In this document: positions 9,445-19,657 of the stretch, piece by piece
Layout of the letters: every line of letters begins with the position of its first letter
Numbering within the stretch: the first letter of the stretch is position 1
Assembly: GCF_022419185.1 (NCBI RefSeq)
Contig: NZ_JAJOZK010000004.1
Span: 1 to 64,000 of the forward strand
Origin: Thermomonas flagellata
Lineage (GTDB): Bacteria; Pseudomonadota; Gammaproteobacteria; Xanthomonadales; Xanthomonadaceae
DNA: 64,000 bases
Direction of reading: 5' to 3'
Made by a program: the position numbers and the translations under genes
The notes under the pieces: generated by a model
Told to the model about the DNA's origin: nothing
Seen by the model: the letters and a program-made list of their open reading frames with translations, nothing else
The model's database searches: none

Positions 9445-10800
9445 ATGCGCAAGAACACCCACATCCGCGCCACCGCGCTCGCACTGGCCGTGCTCGGCTC
9501 GCTCGTGGCCGGCCAGGCCGCCGCGTCCGGCTTCCAACTGCGCGAGCAGAGCGTGAAGAACCTCGGCAAGTCCAACGCCGGCAGCATGGTGGGCAAAGAC
9601 GCGGCGGTGGTCGCGCTCAACCCGGCGGCGATGACCAACCTCGACCAGAACACCTTCCAGACCGACGTGAGCGTGATCGACCTGACCGCCAAGTTCAGCG
9701 GCGGCGGCACCATCCTCGGCAACCCCTCGGCCCCGCTGACCGGCGGCAACGGCGGCGACCCGGGCAATGCGACCGCGGTGCCGAACGTGGCCGCGGTGTT
9801 CCCGCTCAAGGGCGGGCTGGAGGGGCTGACCGTCGGCTTCTCGATCGGTGCGCCGTTCGGCCTGAAGACCGAGTACGCCCCGGGCTGGGTCGGCCGCTAC
9901 CGCGCCCTGACCTCAGACGTGAAGATCATCGACTTCACCTCGTCCGCGGCGCTCAACTTCGGCAGCAGCGTCTCGGTCGGCGTCGGCCTGATCTACGAGC
10001 GCGCCGAGGCCACCCTGAGCAAGGCGATCGATTTCGGCACCATCCTCTGCGCCAACTCGGGCAACCCGGCCAACTGCTTCAACCCGGCGTTCCCGTTCAA
10101 GCCGCAGATGATGGACGGCGGCTTTGAGGTCAAGGGCAGCAACAACGGCATCGGCTACCTGGTCGGCGCCCAGATCGCCCCGAGCGACCGCCTGGCGATC
10201 GGCGTCAGCTACCGCTCGGAGATCCGCCACGACCTCAAGGGCAACCTGGACTTCAGCAACGTGCCGTCCCTGCTGGCCACCGACCCGCGCTTCCAGGACG
10301 GTCCGGGCGGCGCGATGCTGACCACCCCGGCGATCACCACCGTCAGCGCCAAGTACGGGTTCAGCGACCACTTCCGGGTGCTGGCCGACTACCAGCGCAC
10401 CGGCTGGAGCTCGCTGCGCGACGTGACCATCAAGCGCAGCAACGGCACCCTGGTCGGCCAGGAGGCCTTCAACTGGAAGGACACCAGCTTCTGGTCGATC
10501 GGCGCCGAGTACGACCTCGGCGAGCTGACCCTGCGCGGCGGCTTCGGGCGCGACCAGACCCCGACCAACAACGCCACCCGCACCCCGCGCCTGCCCGACA
10601 ACACCCGCCGGCTGTATTCGGTGGGCGCGACCTGGAACGCCACCCCGAGCCTGAGCTTCGATGCCGCCTACCAGCGCATCCAGATCGACTCGCCCAGCAT
10701 CAACCTCGGCCTGCATCCGCCGAGCGACCTGTCCACCCTGAGCGGCACCTTCAGCGGCCATGCCAACCTGTTCGGCGTGGCCATGCAGTACCGCTTCTGA
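9445..10800 (+). CDS. fadL: Outer-membrane long-chain fatty acid transporter, FadL/OmpP1 family
   Basis: 451 residues with a 27-residue signal peptide ending AAASG. The mature N-terminus FQLREQSVKNLGKSNAGSM is the FadL hatch signature, and the protein ends in FGVAMQYRF with the terminal Phe of outer-membrane beta-barrels. It takes up hydrophobic compounds across the outer membrane. RBS GGAGA sits five bases before the ATG, in the loop of a small hairpin formed by AAGGT (9428-9432) and ACCTT (9440-9444). The gene is monocistronic and ends in the strong terminator at 10822. Confidence 0.93.
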   Translation: MRKNTHIRATALALAVLGSLVAGQAAASGFQLREQSVKNLGKSNAGSMVGKDAAVVALNPAAMTNLDQNTFQTDVSVIDLTAKFSGGGTILGNPSAPLTGGNGGDPGNATAVPNVAAVFPLKGGLEGLTVGFSIGAPFGLKTEYAPGWVGRYRALTSDVKIIDFTSSAALNFGSSVSVGVGLIYERAEATLSKAIDFGTILCANSGNPANCFNPAFPFKPQMMDGGFEVKGSNNGIGYLVGAQIAPSDRLAIGVSYRSEIRHDLKGNLDFSNVPSLLATDPRFQDGPGGAMLTTPAITTVSAKYGFSDHFRVLADYQRTGWSSLRDVTIKRSNGTLVGQEAFNWKDTSFWSIGAEYDLGELTLRGGFGRDQTPTNNATRTPRLPDNTRRLYSVGATWNATPSLSFDAAYQRIQIDSPSINLGLHPPSDLSTLSGTFSGHANLFGVAMQYRF

Positions 10801-10821
10801 GCCTGCTGAGGCTGCTGCACG

Positions 10822-10849
10822 AAAAAGCCCCGCTCCGGCGGGGCTTTTT
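10822..10849. terminator. Bidirectional rho-independent terminator between fadL and putA
   Basis: A 12-bp perfect stem (10822-10833 with 10838-10849) closes on a TCCG tetraloop. It has five A residues on one flank and five T residues on the other, so it works in both directions. It lies 21 bp after the fadL stop and 56 bp after the putA stop. Confidence 0.95.
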
Positions 10850-10905
10850 CTTGGCCGCACACCGCGGCGGCGCGCGCCGCAGGGGCGCGCCCGTCCGCAG
10901 GCCGC

Positions 10906-13900
10906 TCAGTCGCCGAGGGTCAGCAGCGAGGCATTGCCGCCGGCGGCGGTGGTGTTGATGGTCACCGTCTTCTCGGTGGCGAAGCGCGGCAGGTAGTGCG
11001 GGCCGCCAGCCTTCGGGCCGGTGCCGGACAGGCCCTGGCCGCCGAACGGCTGCACCCCGACCACCGCGCCGATCTGGTTGCGGTTGACGTAGATGTTGCC
11101 GACCTTGGCGCGCGCGACGATGCGCTCCACGGTGGCGTCGATCCGCGAGTGGATGCCGAGGGTCAGGCCGTAGCCGGTGGCATTGATGGCATCCACCACC
11201 GCGTCCAGCTCCTCCGCCTTCCAGCGCACCACGTGCAGGGCGGGGCCGAATTTCTCGCGGTCGAGCTGGGCGATCGAGCGCAGCTCCCACGCGGTCGGCG
11301 GGAAGAAGGTGCCGTGCTCGGTCGCCGGCGGCAGCGGCGTGCGCGCGATCAGGCGCGCCTCGCGGTCCATGCGTCCGGCATGCGCGGCCAGCACCTGGCA
11401 GGCATCGGCGTCGATCACCGGGCCGACGTCGGTGGAGAGCAATGCCGGGTCGCCGACCTTGAGCTCGGCCATCGCGCCGGCGAGCATGGCGATCACCTTG
11501 TCGGCGATGTCCTCCTGCACCAGCAGCAGGCGCGCCGCGGAGCAGCGCTGCCCGGCCGAGGTGAAGGCCGAGGACAGCGCGTCCTTGACCACCTGCTCCG
11601 GCAGCGCCGAGCTGTCCGCGATCATCGCGTTCTGGCCGCCGGTCTCGGCGATCAGCACCGGGATCGGGCCGGATTCGCGCAGCGCCAGCGCGCGGTTGAT
11701 CAGGCGCGCGGTGTCGGTGCCGCCGGTGAAGGCCACCCCGGCCACGCGCGGATCGCGGGTCAGCGCCGCGCCGACGGTGGCGCCGTCGCCAGGCACCAGC
11801 TGCAGCACCTCGCGCGGCACGCCGGCCTCGTGCAGCAGCAGGACCATGGCATGCGCGATCAGGTTGGTCTGCTCGGCCGGCTTGGCGATCACGCTGTTGC
11901 CGGCCACCAGCGCGGCCGCGACCTGGCCGGTGAAGATCGCCAGCGGGAAGTTCCACGGGCTGATGCAGACGAACACGCCGCGCCCGGCCAGCTGCAACCG
12001 GTTGGATTCGCCGGTCGGGCCGGGCAGGGGGATCGGCGCGAAATGCTCGCGCGCCTGCAGCGCGTAGTAGCGCAGGAAATCCACCGCCTCGCGCACCTCG
12101 GCCACGCTGTCGGCCAGGGTCTTGCCGGCCTCCTTGACGCACATCGCCATGAACTGCGGCATGCGCGCCTCCAGCAGGGTCGCGGCGTGCTCCAGCAGGG
12201 CCGCGCGCGATGCGGCCGGCAGCGCGTCCCACGACGGCTGCGCGGCGACCGCGTTGGCCAGCGCGCGCTCGACGGTGGCGGCGTCCGCCGGCTGCCAGTG
12301 GCCGACCACCTCGCGGCGGTCGGCCGGGTTGGCGACCGCCTGCGCCGGTGCGTTCGGCGTCGCGCCCGGCACCAGCGGGGCGGCCCGCCAGCTGCCGGCG
12401 CCGGCCGCGTTCATGGCGTCGGCGAGCGTGCGCAGGGTGTCGTCGTTGGCGAGGTTCAGGCCCATGGAGTTCTCTCGCGGCTGGCCCTGGCTGCGGTAGA
12501 GGTCCACCGGCAGCGGGATGCGGGGATGGGGGATCGAGGCGAACGCGGCGACCTGCTCGACCGGGTCGCGGACCAGGTCCGCGACCGCGATGGCGGGATC
12601 GGTGATGCGGTTGACGAAGCTGGAGTTGGCGCCGTTCTCCAGCAGGCGGCGCACCAGGTACGGCAGCAGGTCCTCGTGGCTGCCGACCGGCGCGTACACC
12701 CGGCACGGCACGTCGAGGCGGTCGGCGGGGATGACCTCGGCGTACAGGTCGTCGCCCATGCCGTGCAGCTTCTGGAACTCGAAGTCGCGCCGCCCGCGCT
12801 GCACCCGCGCCAGGTGGTGCACGGCGGCGATGGTGTGCGCATTGTGGGTGGCGAACATCGGGTACAGCGCCTCGCCGGCGTCGAGCAGGCGGCGCGCGCA
12901 GGCGAGGTAGCTGACGTCGGTGTTCGGCTTGCGGGTGAACAGCGGGTAGCCCGGCTGGCCCTCGACCTGGGCGCGCTTGATCTCGGCATCCCAGTACGCG
13001 CCCTTGACCAGCCGCACCGGGATGCGGCGGCCGAGGCGGCGGGCGAGGTCGGCGAGGAAGTCGATCACCGCCGGCGCGCGCTTCTGGTAGGCCTGTACCG
13101 CCAGGCCATAGCCGTGCCAGCCGGCCAGCGACGGGTCGGCGAGGTTGGCGGCGATCAGGTCCAGCGACAGCTCCAGGCGATCGGTCTCCTCCGCGTCCAC
13201 GGTGAAGCCGATGCCGTAGGACCTGGCCAGCTGCGCCAGCTCCAGCACCCGCGGCGCCAGCTCGGCCAGCACCCGCGCGCGCTTGGCGTGCTCGTAGCGC
13301 GGGTGCAGCGCGGACAGCTTGACCGAGATGCTGGGCGCGGCGAACACCGCCTCCGCGGCCTGCGCGCGCTGCGGCGCGTGGTCGCGTCCGATCGCGTGGA
13401 TCGCCTGGCGGTAGGCCTCGAGGTAGCGCAGGGCGTCGCGCTCGGTGAGCGCGCCCTCGCCGAGCATGTCGAACGAATAGCGGAACTGCGCGCCCTCGCC
13501 CTTGCGGCTGCGCGCCAGCGCCTCGCCGATGCTGCGGCCGAGCACGAACTGGTGGCCCATGATCTTCATCGCCTGGCGCACCGCCAGCCGGACCACCGGC
13601 TCGCCGGCGCGCGCGAGCAGGCGCTGGAACGCCCCGTGCACGTCGCGGCGGGTGTCGTCGGCCAGGTCGACCAGCTTGCCGGTCAGCAGCAGGCCCCAGG
13701 TGGAGGCGTTGACCAGCAGCGAGTCGGACTGGCCGAGGTGGCGGCGGAAGTCGGCATCGCCGAGCTTGTCGCGGATCAGCGCGTCGGCGGTGGCCTGGTC
13801 GGGGATGCGCAGCAGCGCCTCGGCCACGCACATCAGCAGCACGCCCTCCTCGCTGCCGAGGTCGTACTGGCGCATGAAGGCCTCGACCACGCCCTGCTGG

Positions 13901-14136
13901 CGGGCGCGCGCGCGCACGCGCTCGACCAGGTCGGCGGCGGTGGCCTGCACCGCGGCCTGGTCGGCGGCGGGCAGGCGCGCCTGCGCCAGCAGCTCGCGCA
14001 CGTGGGCGGCCTCGTCGCGGATCCAGCCGGCGGTGATCGCCGCACGCAGCGGCGACGGGGGCGGCGGCAGCTCGGGTGCCAGGATCGCGCCGGGGGCCGC
14101 CGGCGCCGCGGGGGTGGGGGAGGCTGGGCTGTGCAT
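10906..14136 (-). CDS. putA: Bifunctional proline dehydrogenase / L-glutamate gamma-semialdehyde dehydrogenase
   Basis: 1076 residues starting at the ATG at 14136. Residues ~1-100 are helical (arm), ~130-460 form the FAD-dependent proline dehydrogenase barrel (VSIKLSALHPRYE, VRLVKGAYWDAEIKRAQ, YPMFATHNAHT), and ~540-1040 the aldehyde dehydrogenase with the catalytic Cys in TSAGQRCSAARLL and the Glu in IAETGGQNAMI. It oxidises proline to glutamate at the membrane. The DNA-binding ribbon-helix-helix found at the N-terminus of enteric PutA is absent, so this protein is not expected to repress its own gene. No putP or regulator is adjacent. Confidence 0.95.
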   Translation of the reverse strand: MHSPASPTPAAPAAPGAILAPELPPPPSPLRAAITAGWIRDEAAHVRELLAQARLPAADQAAVQATAADLVERVRARARQQGVVEAFMRQYDLGSEEGVLLMCVAEALLRIPDQATADALIRDKLGDADFRRHLGQSDSLLVNASTWGLLLTGKLVDLADDTRRDVHGAFQRLLARAGEPVVRLAVRQAMKIMGHQFVLGRSIGEALARSRKGEGAQFRYSFDMLGEGALTERDALRYLEAYRQAIHAIGRDHAPQRAQAAEAVFAAPSISVKLSALHPRYEHAKRARVLAELAPRVLELAQLARSYGIGFTVDAEETDRLELSLDLIAANLADPSLAGWHGYGLAVQAYQKRAPAVIDFLADLARRLGRRIPVRLVKGAYWDAEIKRAQVEGQPGYPLFTRKPNTDVSYLACARRLLDAGEALYPMFATHNAHTIAAVHHLARVQRGRRDFEFQKLHGMGDDLYAEVIPADRLDVPCRVYAPVGSHEDLLPYLVRRLLENGANSSFVNRITDPAIAVADLVRDPVEQVAAFASIPHPRIPLPVDLYRSQGQPRENSMGLNLANDDTLRTLADAMNAAGAGSWRAAPLVPGATPNAPAQAVANPADRREVVGHWQPADAATVERALANAVAAQPSWDALPAASRAALLEHAATLLEARMPQFMAMCVKEAGKTLADSVAEVREAVDFLRYYALQAREHFAPIPLPGPTGESNRLQLAGRGVFVCISPWNFPLAIFTGQVAAALVAGNSVIAKPAEQTNLIAHAMVLLLHEAGVPREVLQLVPGDGATVGAALTRDPRVAGVAFTGGTDTARLINRALALRESGPIPVLIAETGGQNAMIADSSALPEQVVKDALSSAFTSAGQRCSAARLLLVQEDIADKVIAMLAGAMAELKVGDPALLSTDVGPVIDADACQVLAAHAGRMDREARLIARTPLPPATEHGTFFPPTAWELRSIAQLDREKFGPALHVVRWKAEELDAVVDAINATGYGLTLGIHSRIDATVERIVARAKVGNIYVNRNQIGAVVGVQPFGGQGLSGTGPKAGGPHYLPRFATEKTVTINTTAAGGNASLLTLGD

Positions 14137-14165
14137 CGCGCCCGTCGGTTGCAGGTGGAACCGAC

Positions 14166-14171
14166 ATTGTA
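14166..14171 (-). promoter_or_regulatory. Candidate -10 element of putA
   Basis: TACAAT on the minus strand, preceded by GCC as in other promoters here, would start transcription about 24 bases before the putA ATG. No convincing -35. Confidence 0.4.
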
Positions 14172-14202
14172 GGCGGGCGCCGCGGCGGCGGCACCGGGCC
14201 GG

Positions 14203-14231
14203 TTGCTGGCGCAAGCCCCCCCCGGTACCAT
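14203..14231 (+). promoter_or_regulatory. Candidate promoter of the cytochrome oxidase operon
   Basis: TTGCTG (14203-14208) and TACCAT (14226-14231) are separated by exactly 17 bp, giving a leader of about 80 bases before ctaC. It is the only sigma70-like pair I see in the 180-bp putA/ctaC intergenic region. Confidence 0.45.
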
Positions 14232-14315
14232 CACGAGGCAGTAACAGGGTTGATCCGGCGCAAAGCGCGCGCCCGGATCGGTGTATCCGGGCACGAGCAG
14301 CGGGGACGCAAGGTG

Positions 14316-15242
14316 ATGACGGCAGGGCGTATCGGACGGTGGGCAGCGGCGCTGGCGCTGGCGGTCCCGGCGTGGGCATGGGCGCAGGCGGCCGACCCCA
14401 AGCCGTGGCAGCTCAACATGGGCCGCGGCGTGACCCCGACCGCGCACGCCGCCTACGACGCCCACATGATCGTGTTCTGGGTGTGCGTGGCGATCGGCGT
14501 GATCGTGTTCGGCGCCATGGGCTATGCGATGTTCAAGTTCCGCAAGTCCAAGGGCGCGGTGCCGGACACCGGCTTCACCCACAGCACCAAGCTGGAGGTG
14601 ATCTGGACCGCGGTCCCGGTCATCATCCTGGTGGCGCTGGCGTTCCCGGCCACCCACGGCCTGATGCGGATGTACGACACCCGCGACGCCGAGATGACGG
14701 TGAAGATCACCGGCTACCAGTGGATGTGGGAATACGAGTACCTCGGCGAGAACGTCGGCTTCACCAGCCGGCTGGCGCGCAAGAGCGACGAGATCCGCCA
14801 GAGCGGCGAGGTGCCGACCCTCGCCAGCGACCCGCACTACCTGCTCGACGTCGACCATCCGCTGGTGCTGCCGGTCGGCACCAAGGTGCGCTTCGTGCTG
14901 ACCGCCGACGACGTCATCCACGCCTGGTGGGTGCCGGCGCTGGGCTGGAAGCAGGACGCCATCCCCGGGATCGTCAACGAGGCCTGGGCCGAGATCGACA
15001 CCCCCGGCATCTACCGCGGCCAGTGCGCCGAGCTGTGCGGCAAGGACCACGGCTTCATGCCGATCGTGGTCAAGGCCGTGAGCAAGGACGAGTTCCGCAG
15101 CTGGCTGGCGGCGCAGAAGGCCAAGGCCGCGCCCGCTCCGGACGCCGCGCCCGCGGGCGACACCGCCCCCGCCGCGGAGGCCGCGCCGGCCGCCGCATCC
15201 CGCGAGACCGGCAAGGCGACCCGCGTCGCCGCCGCCGGCTGA
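14316..15242 (+). CDS. ctaC: Cytochrome c oxidase subunit II
   Basis: 308 residues: signal peptide ending WAWAQA, two transmembrane helices (about residues 50-75 and 95-115), then the periplasmic cupredoxin domain. The binuclear CuA site is intact: HAWW, then CAELCGKDHGFM with both Cys, the Glu carbonyl position, His and Met. It receives electrons from cytochrome c and passes them to subunit I. The Ala/Pro-rich C-terminal tail is an extension without cytochrome c motif. ATG at 14316 follows GGGGA at good spacing. First gene of the operon; subunit I follows after 27 bp. Confidence 0.97.
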   Translation: MTAGRIGRWAAALALAVPAWAWAQAADPKPWQLNMGRGVTPTAHAAYDAHMIVFWVCVAIGVIVFGAMGYAMFKFRKSKGAVPDTGFTHSTKLEVIWTAVPVIILVALAFPATHGLMRMYDTRDAEMTVKITGYQWMWEYEYLGENVGFTSRLARKSDEIRQSGEVPTLASDPHYLLDVDHPLVLPVGTKVRFVLTADDVIHAWWVPALGWKQDAIPGIVNEAWAEIDTPGIYRGQCAELCGKDHGFMPIVVKAVSKDEFRSWLAAQKAKAAPAPDAAPAGDTAPAAEAAPAAASRETGKATRVAAAG

Positions 15243-15269
15243 TCCACCTCCTCCCACCGAGGCACGCCC

Positions 15270-16892
<1,623 letters not shown>

Positions 16893-16914
16893 CGGACGCG
16901 GTGGCGTGACGGCG

Positions 16915-17046
16915 ATGGCGCGCGAACTGCCCGATCCGGAACTGCAGGCCCGCCGCGCGCGCGCGCGGCGGACGGTCTGGGGGCTGGTCGGGCTGGTGGT
17001 GGCGATCTACGCCGGGGTCCTGCTCGCCTGGGGGCTGCGCGCATGA
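16915..17046 (+). CDS. Small membrane protein of the cytochrome oxidase operon (small assembly protein type)
   Basis: 43 residues: a charged N-terminus (MARELPDPELQARRARARR) and one membrane segment (WGLVGLVVAIYAGVLLAW). It lies between subunit I and the copper chaperone ctaG and its stop overlaps the ctaG ATG, an arrangement common in beta- and gammaproteobacteria, where the gene is annotated as a cytochrome oxidase small assembly protein. Function is inferred from position only. GTG at 16906 is an alternative start three codons upstream. Confidence 0.75.
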   Translation: MARELPDPELQARRARARRTVWGLVGLVVAIYAGVLLAWGLRA

Positions 17047-17633
17047 GCACGGCCACGCCCGCCCCGAACCCGGCCACCCGCGGCGTGCTCAAGCTGGTCG
17101 GGGTGGCGCTGGCGGCGTTCGTGTTCGCGTTCTCGCTGGTGCCGCTGTACCGGCTGGCCTGCGAGAAGGTGTTCGGGATCCGCCTCGAGCAAGGGCCGGT
17201 GGCCGCCGCATCGGCGGCGGCCGCGCCGCAGGCACGCTGGGTCACGGTCCAGTTCGATGGCGGGGTCAACTCCAAGCTGCCCTGGCAGTTCGCCCCGGAG
17301 CAGAAGTCGATGCGGGTGCAGGTCGGCCGCCAGTACCAGGCGCTGTACTACGCGCGCAACACCAGCGACCGCGCGATCGTCGGCAACGCGGTGCCCTCGG
17401 TCGCGCCGGCGCGCGCGTCCGGCTACTTCAGCAAGACCGAGTGCTTCTGCTTCACCGAGCAGGTGCTCGGCCCGGGCGAGAGCCGCGACCTGCCGGTGCG
17501 CTTCATCGTCGACCCGGGCCTGCCGCCCGAGGTCAAGACCCTGACCCTGTCCTACACCTTCTTCAAGAACGACGCCAGCACCGCGGCGCTGCAGGCGCAG
17601 CACCGCGGCGTCGGCAGCCGCGCGGCCCCGTAG
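17043..17633 (+). CDS. ctaG: Cytochrome c oxidase copper-insertion protein CtaG (Cox11)
   Basis: 196 residues with one N-terminal membrane anchor (residues ~15-37) and a periplasmic Ig-like domain. The copper-binding motif is present as ECFCFTEQ, followed by LPVRFIVDPGLP and TLSYTFF. It delivers Cu to the CuB site of subunit I. The start overlaps the preceding small gene (ATGA), which supports coupling. Confidence 0.95.
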   Translation: MSTATPAPNPATRGVLKLVGVALAAFVFAFSLVPLYRLACEKVFGIRLEQGPVAAASAAAAPQARWVTVQFDGGVNSKLPWQFAPEQKSMRVQVGRQYQALYYARNTSDRAIVGNAVPSVAPARASGYFSKTECFCFTEQVLGPGESRDLPVRFIVDPGLPPEVKTLTLSYTFFKNDASTAALQAQHRGVGSRAAP

Positions 17634-17682
17634 CCGCCACGCCCCGTCCACGCCAACGACGCCACACCGCCGGAAACCCGCC

Positions 17683-18561
17683 ATGGCCCACGCCCAGCAT
17701 CCCGATCCGAACATCTACTACGTGCCGCCTTCCAGCAAGTGGCCGGTCATCGCCTCGCTCGCGATGTTCGTGACCATGCTCGGGGTCGCGTCCTGGATCA
17801 ACGAGATCGCCTGGGGCAAGCCGGTGTTCTTCATCGGCCTGGCCGGGGTGCTGGCGGTGCTCTACAAGTGGTTCGGCGACGTCATCCGCGAGTCGCTGGC
17901 GGGCTTCTACAACCGCCAGGTGGACGTCTCGTTCCGGATGGGGATGGTGTGGTTCATCTTCTCCGAGGTGATGTTCTTCGCCGCCTTCTTCGGCGCGCTG
18001 TTCTTCGTACGCCAGTTCGCGCTGCCGTGGCTCAACGGCGAGGGTGACGGCGTCGCCACCCACGCCCTGCTGTGGCCGAACTTCGCCGCCGGCTGGCCGA
18101 CCAACGGCCCGGCCGACATCGGCGGCGCGTTCCAGACCGTGCCGGCCTGGGGCTTGCCGCTGCTCAACACCCTGATCCTGTTGTCCTCGGGCGTGACCAT
18201 CACCATCGCCCACCATGCGCTCAAGGCCGGCAAGCGCGGCGTGCTGCTCACCTTCCTCGGGCTGACCATCGCGCTGGGCGCGCTGTTCCTGTACTTCCAG
18301 GGCACCGAGTACATCCACGCCTACCGCGAGCTCAACCTGACCCTGGGCTCGGGCATCTACGGCTCGACCTTCTTCATGCTGACCGGCTTCCACGGCGCGC
18401 ACGTCACCCTCGGCACGCTGATGCTGATCGTGATCTGGCTGCGCTGCTGGTTCGGCCACTTCAGCAAGGACCACCACTTCGGGTTCGAGGCGGTGGCCTG
18501 GTACTGGCACTTCGTGGACGTGGTCTGGCTGGGCCTGTTCCTGTTCGTGTACGTGCTCTGA
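17683..18561 (+). CDS. ctaE: Cytochrome c oxidase subunit III
   Basis: 292 residues with seven membrane helices. Typical subunit III features include FRMGMVWFIFSEVMFFAAFF near residue 90, the conserved HALKAG, EYIHAY with the lipid-contact region, and the C-terminal WYWHFVDVVWLGLFLFVYV. It stabilises the catalytic core. It ends the first part of the locus and runs into the hairpin at 18589-18613. Confidence 0.97.
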   Translation: MAHAQHPDPNIYYVPPSSKWPVIASLAMFVTMLGVASWINEIAWGKPVFFIGLAGVLAVLYKWFGDVIRESLAGFYNRQVDVSFRMGMVWFIFSEVMFFAAFFGALFFVRQFALPWLNGEGDGVATHALLWPNFAAGWPTNGPADIGGAFQTVPAWGLPLLNTLILLSSGVTITIAHHALKAGKRGVLLTFLGLTIALGALFLYFQGTEYIHAYRELNLTLGSGIYGSTFFMLTGFHGAHVTLGTLMLIVIWLRCWFGHFSKDHHFGFEAVAWYWHFVDVVWLGLFLFVYVL

Positions 18562-18588
18562 GCCGGCGCGCGCCGGCCAAGGCCGCCA

Positions 18589-18613
18589 CGGAGGCCGGCG
18601 CTGCCGGCCTCCG
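18589..18613. terminator. Intergenic hairpin between ctaE and a convergent small gene
   Basis: An 11-bp perfect stem with a 3-base loop, centred 40 bp after the ctaE stop and 25 bp after the stop of the facing gene. No T-tract follows on either strand, so it is either a weak terminator or an mRNA 3'-end stabiliser. Confidence 0.5.
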
Positions 18614-18625
18614 GCGTTCGCGGGG

Positions 18626-18844
18626 TCAGCCGCCGACGCCGTGCGGGACGATCCAACCCCGCCAGATCGCGATGATGACGAACAGGATCAGCGCGACCGA
18701 CAGCACGATGCGGCGGGTCAGCGAGTTCACGGTGCGCCGGGTGGTGCCCTTGTCCACCAGCATGTAGTACAGCCCCGCGCCCAGGTTCCAGACGATGAGC
18801 AGCAGCACACCGACGATCAGCAGGGTCTTGAGCGACTGGTTCAC
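18626..18844 (-). CDS. Twin-transmembrane small protein (DUF2909-like)
   Basis: 72 residues with two membrane helices (KTLLIVGVLLLIVWNLGAGL and VLSVALILFVIIAIW) joined by a basic loop GTTRRTVNSLTRR. GTG start at 18844 with GGAGG six bases upstream. Genes of this type commonly sit, as here, inverted between subunit III and SURF1. The function is unknown and a role in oxidase biogenesis is inferred from synteny alone. Confidence 0.8.
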   Translation of the reverse strand: MNQSLKTLLIVGVLLLIVWNLGAGLYYMLVDKGTTRRTVNSLTRRIVLSVALILFVIIAIWRGWIVPHGVGG

Positions 18845-18883
18845 GGGGCCCTCCGCGGCGGTGCTGCCGGTGTCGCCGGCATT

Positions 18884-19657
18884 ATGGCAGCGGGGCGCGC
18901 GGTGAAGCGGGCCGGAGTGCTGCTGGGTTGGCTGCTGGCCTTGGCGGCGATCGCGCTGTTCGCCGCGCTCGGGCGCTGGCAGCTGGCGCGCATGCACCAG
19001 AAGCAGGCGATGCTGGCGGCCGCGCGGCAGGTGCTGGACGCGCGCCGGGCGCAGCCGCTGCTGCTGGCCTCCGACCCGGCGCGGGCACAGGCCTACGACT
19101 GGGCCGCCGGCCGCGGCCGCATGGCCAACCTCACGGTGTGGCTGGACAACCAGCAGCACGACGGCCAGGCGGGGGTGCGGATGTACTGCATCCTCTATCC
19201 CGAGCCGGGCGTACAGCCGCTGGTGGTCGATGCCGGGTGGTGGCCGCTGGACGGCGAGCGCGACCTGCCGACGTTCGGCTGCCCGGCCGGCGAGATGGAG
19301 GTGCGCGGGCTGCTGGCGCCGCCGCCGGCGATCGGGCTGGCCCCCGGCGCCGCGGTCGCCGCGGCCGGGCGCGGGCGCTGGCTGGCGGCGCGCGCCGACC
19401 TCGGCGCGCTGTCGGCGGCCCTTGGCCTGCGCCCCGGACTGGCGCCGCGGGTGCTGCGGCTGGATCCCGCACGCGCCGCGGGCGACGCCGGGGTGATGCT
19501 GGCGCCGGGCCGACGTGATCTGGAGATCCTGGCCAACACCCTGCCGCCCGAACGCCACCTCGGCTATGCCGTGCAGTGGTTCGGGCTGGCGCTGGCGACC
19601 CTGGTGATCGCGCTGGCGATGACCTGGCGCCGTTTCCGCAGACGCACACCGGCATGA
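18884..19657 (+). CDS. SURF1-family cytochrome oxidase assembly protein
   Basis: 257 residues with an N-terminal helix (RAGVLLGWLLALAAIALFAALGRWQ region), a periplasmic domain, and a C-terminal helix preceded by GYAVQWFGLALATLVIAL. The GRWQ motif after the first helix and the PxxHLGYAxQWF motif before the second are the family signatures. SURF1 supports heme a insertion into subunit I. Start chosen at ATG 18884; GTG at 18902 is possible. The stop overlaps the next ATG. Confidence 0.9.
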   Translation: MAAGRAVKRAGVLLGWLLALAAIALFAALGRWQLARMHQKQAMLAAARQVLDARRAQPLLLASDPARAQAYDWAAGRGRMANLTVWLDNQQHDGQAGVRMYCILYPEPGVQPLVVDAGWWPLDGERDLPTFGCPAGEMEVRGLLAPPPAIGLAPGAAVAAAGRGRWLAARADLGALSAALGLRPGLAPRVLRLDPARAAGDAGVMLAPGRRDLEILANTLPPERHLGYAVQWFGLALATLVIALAMTWRRFRRRTPA

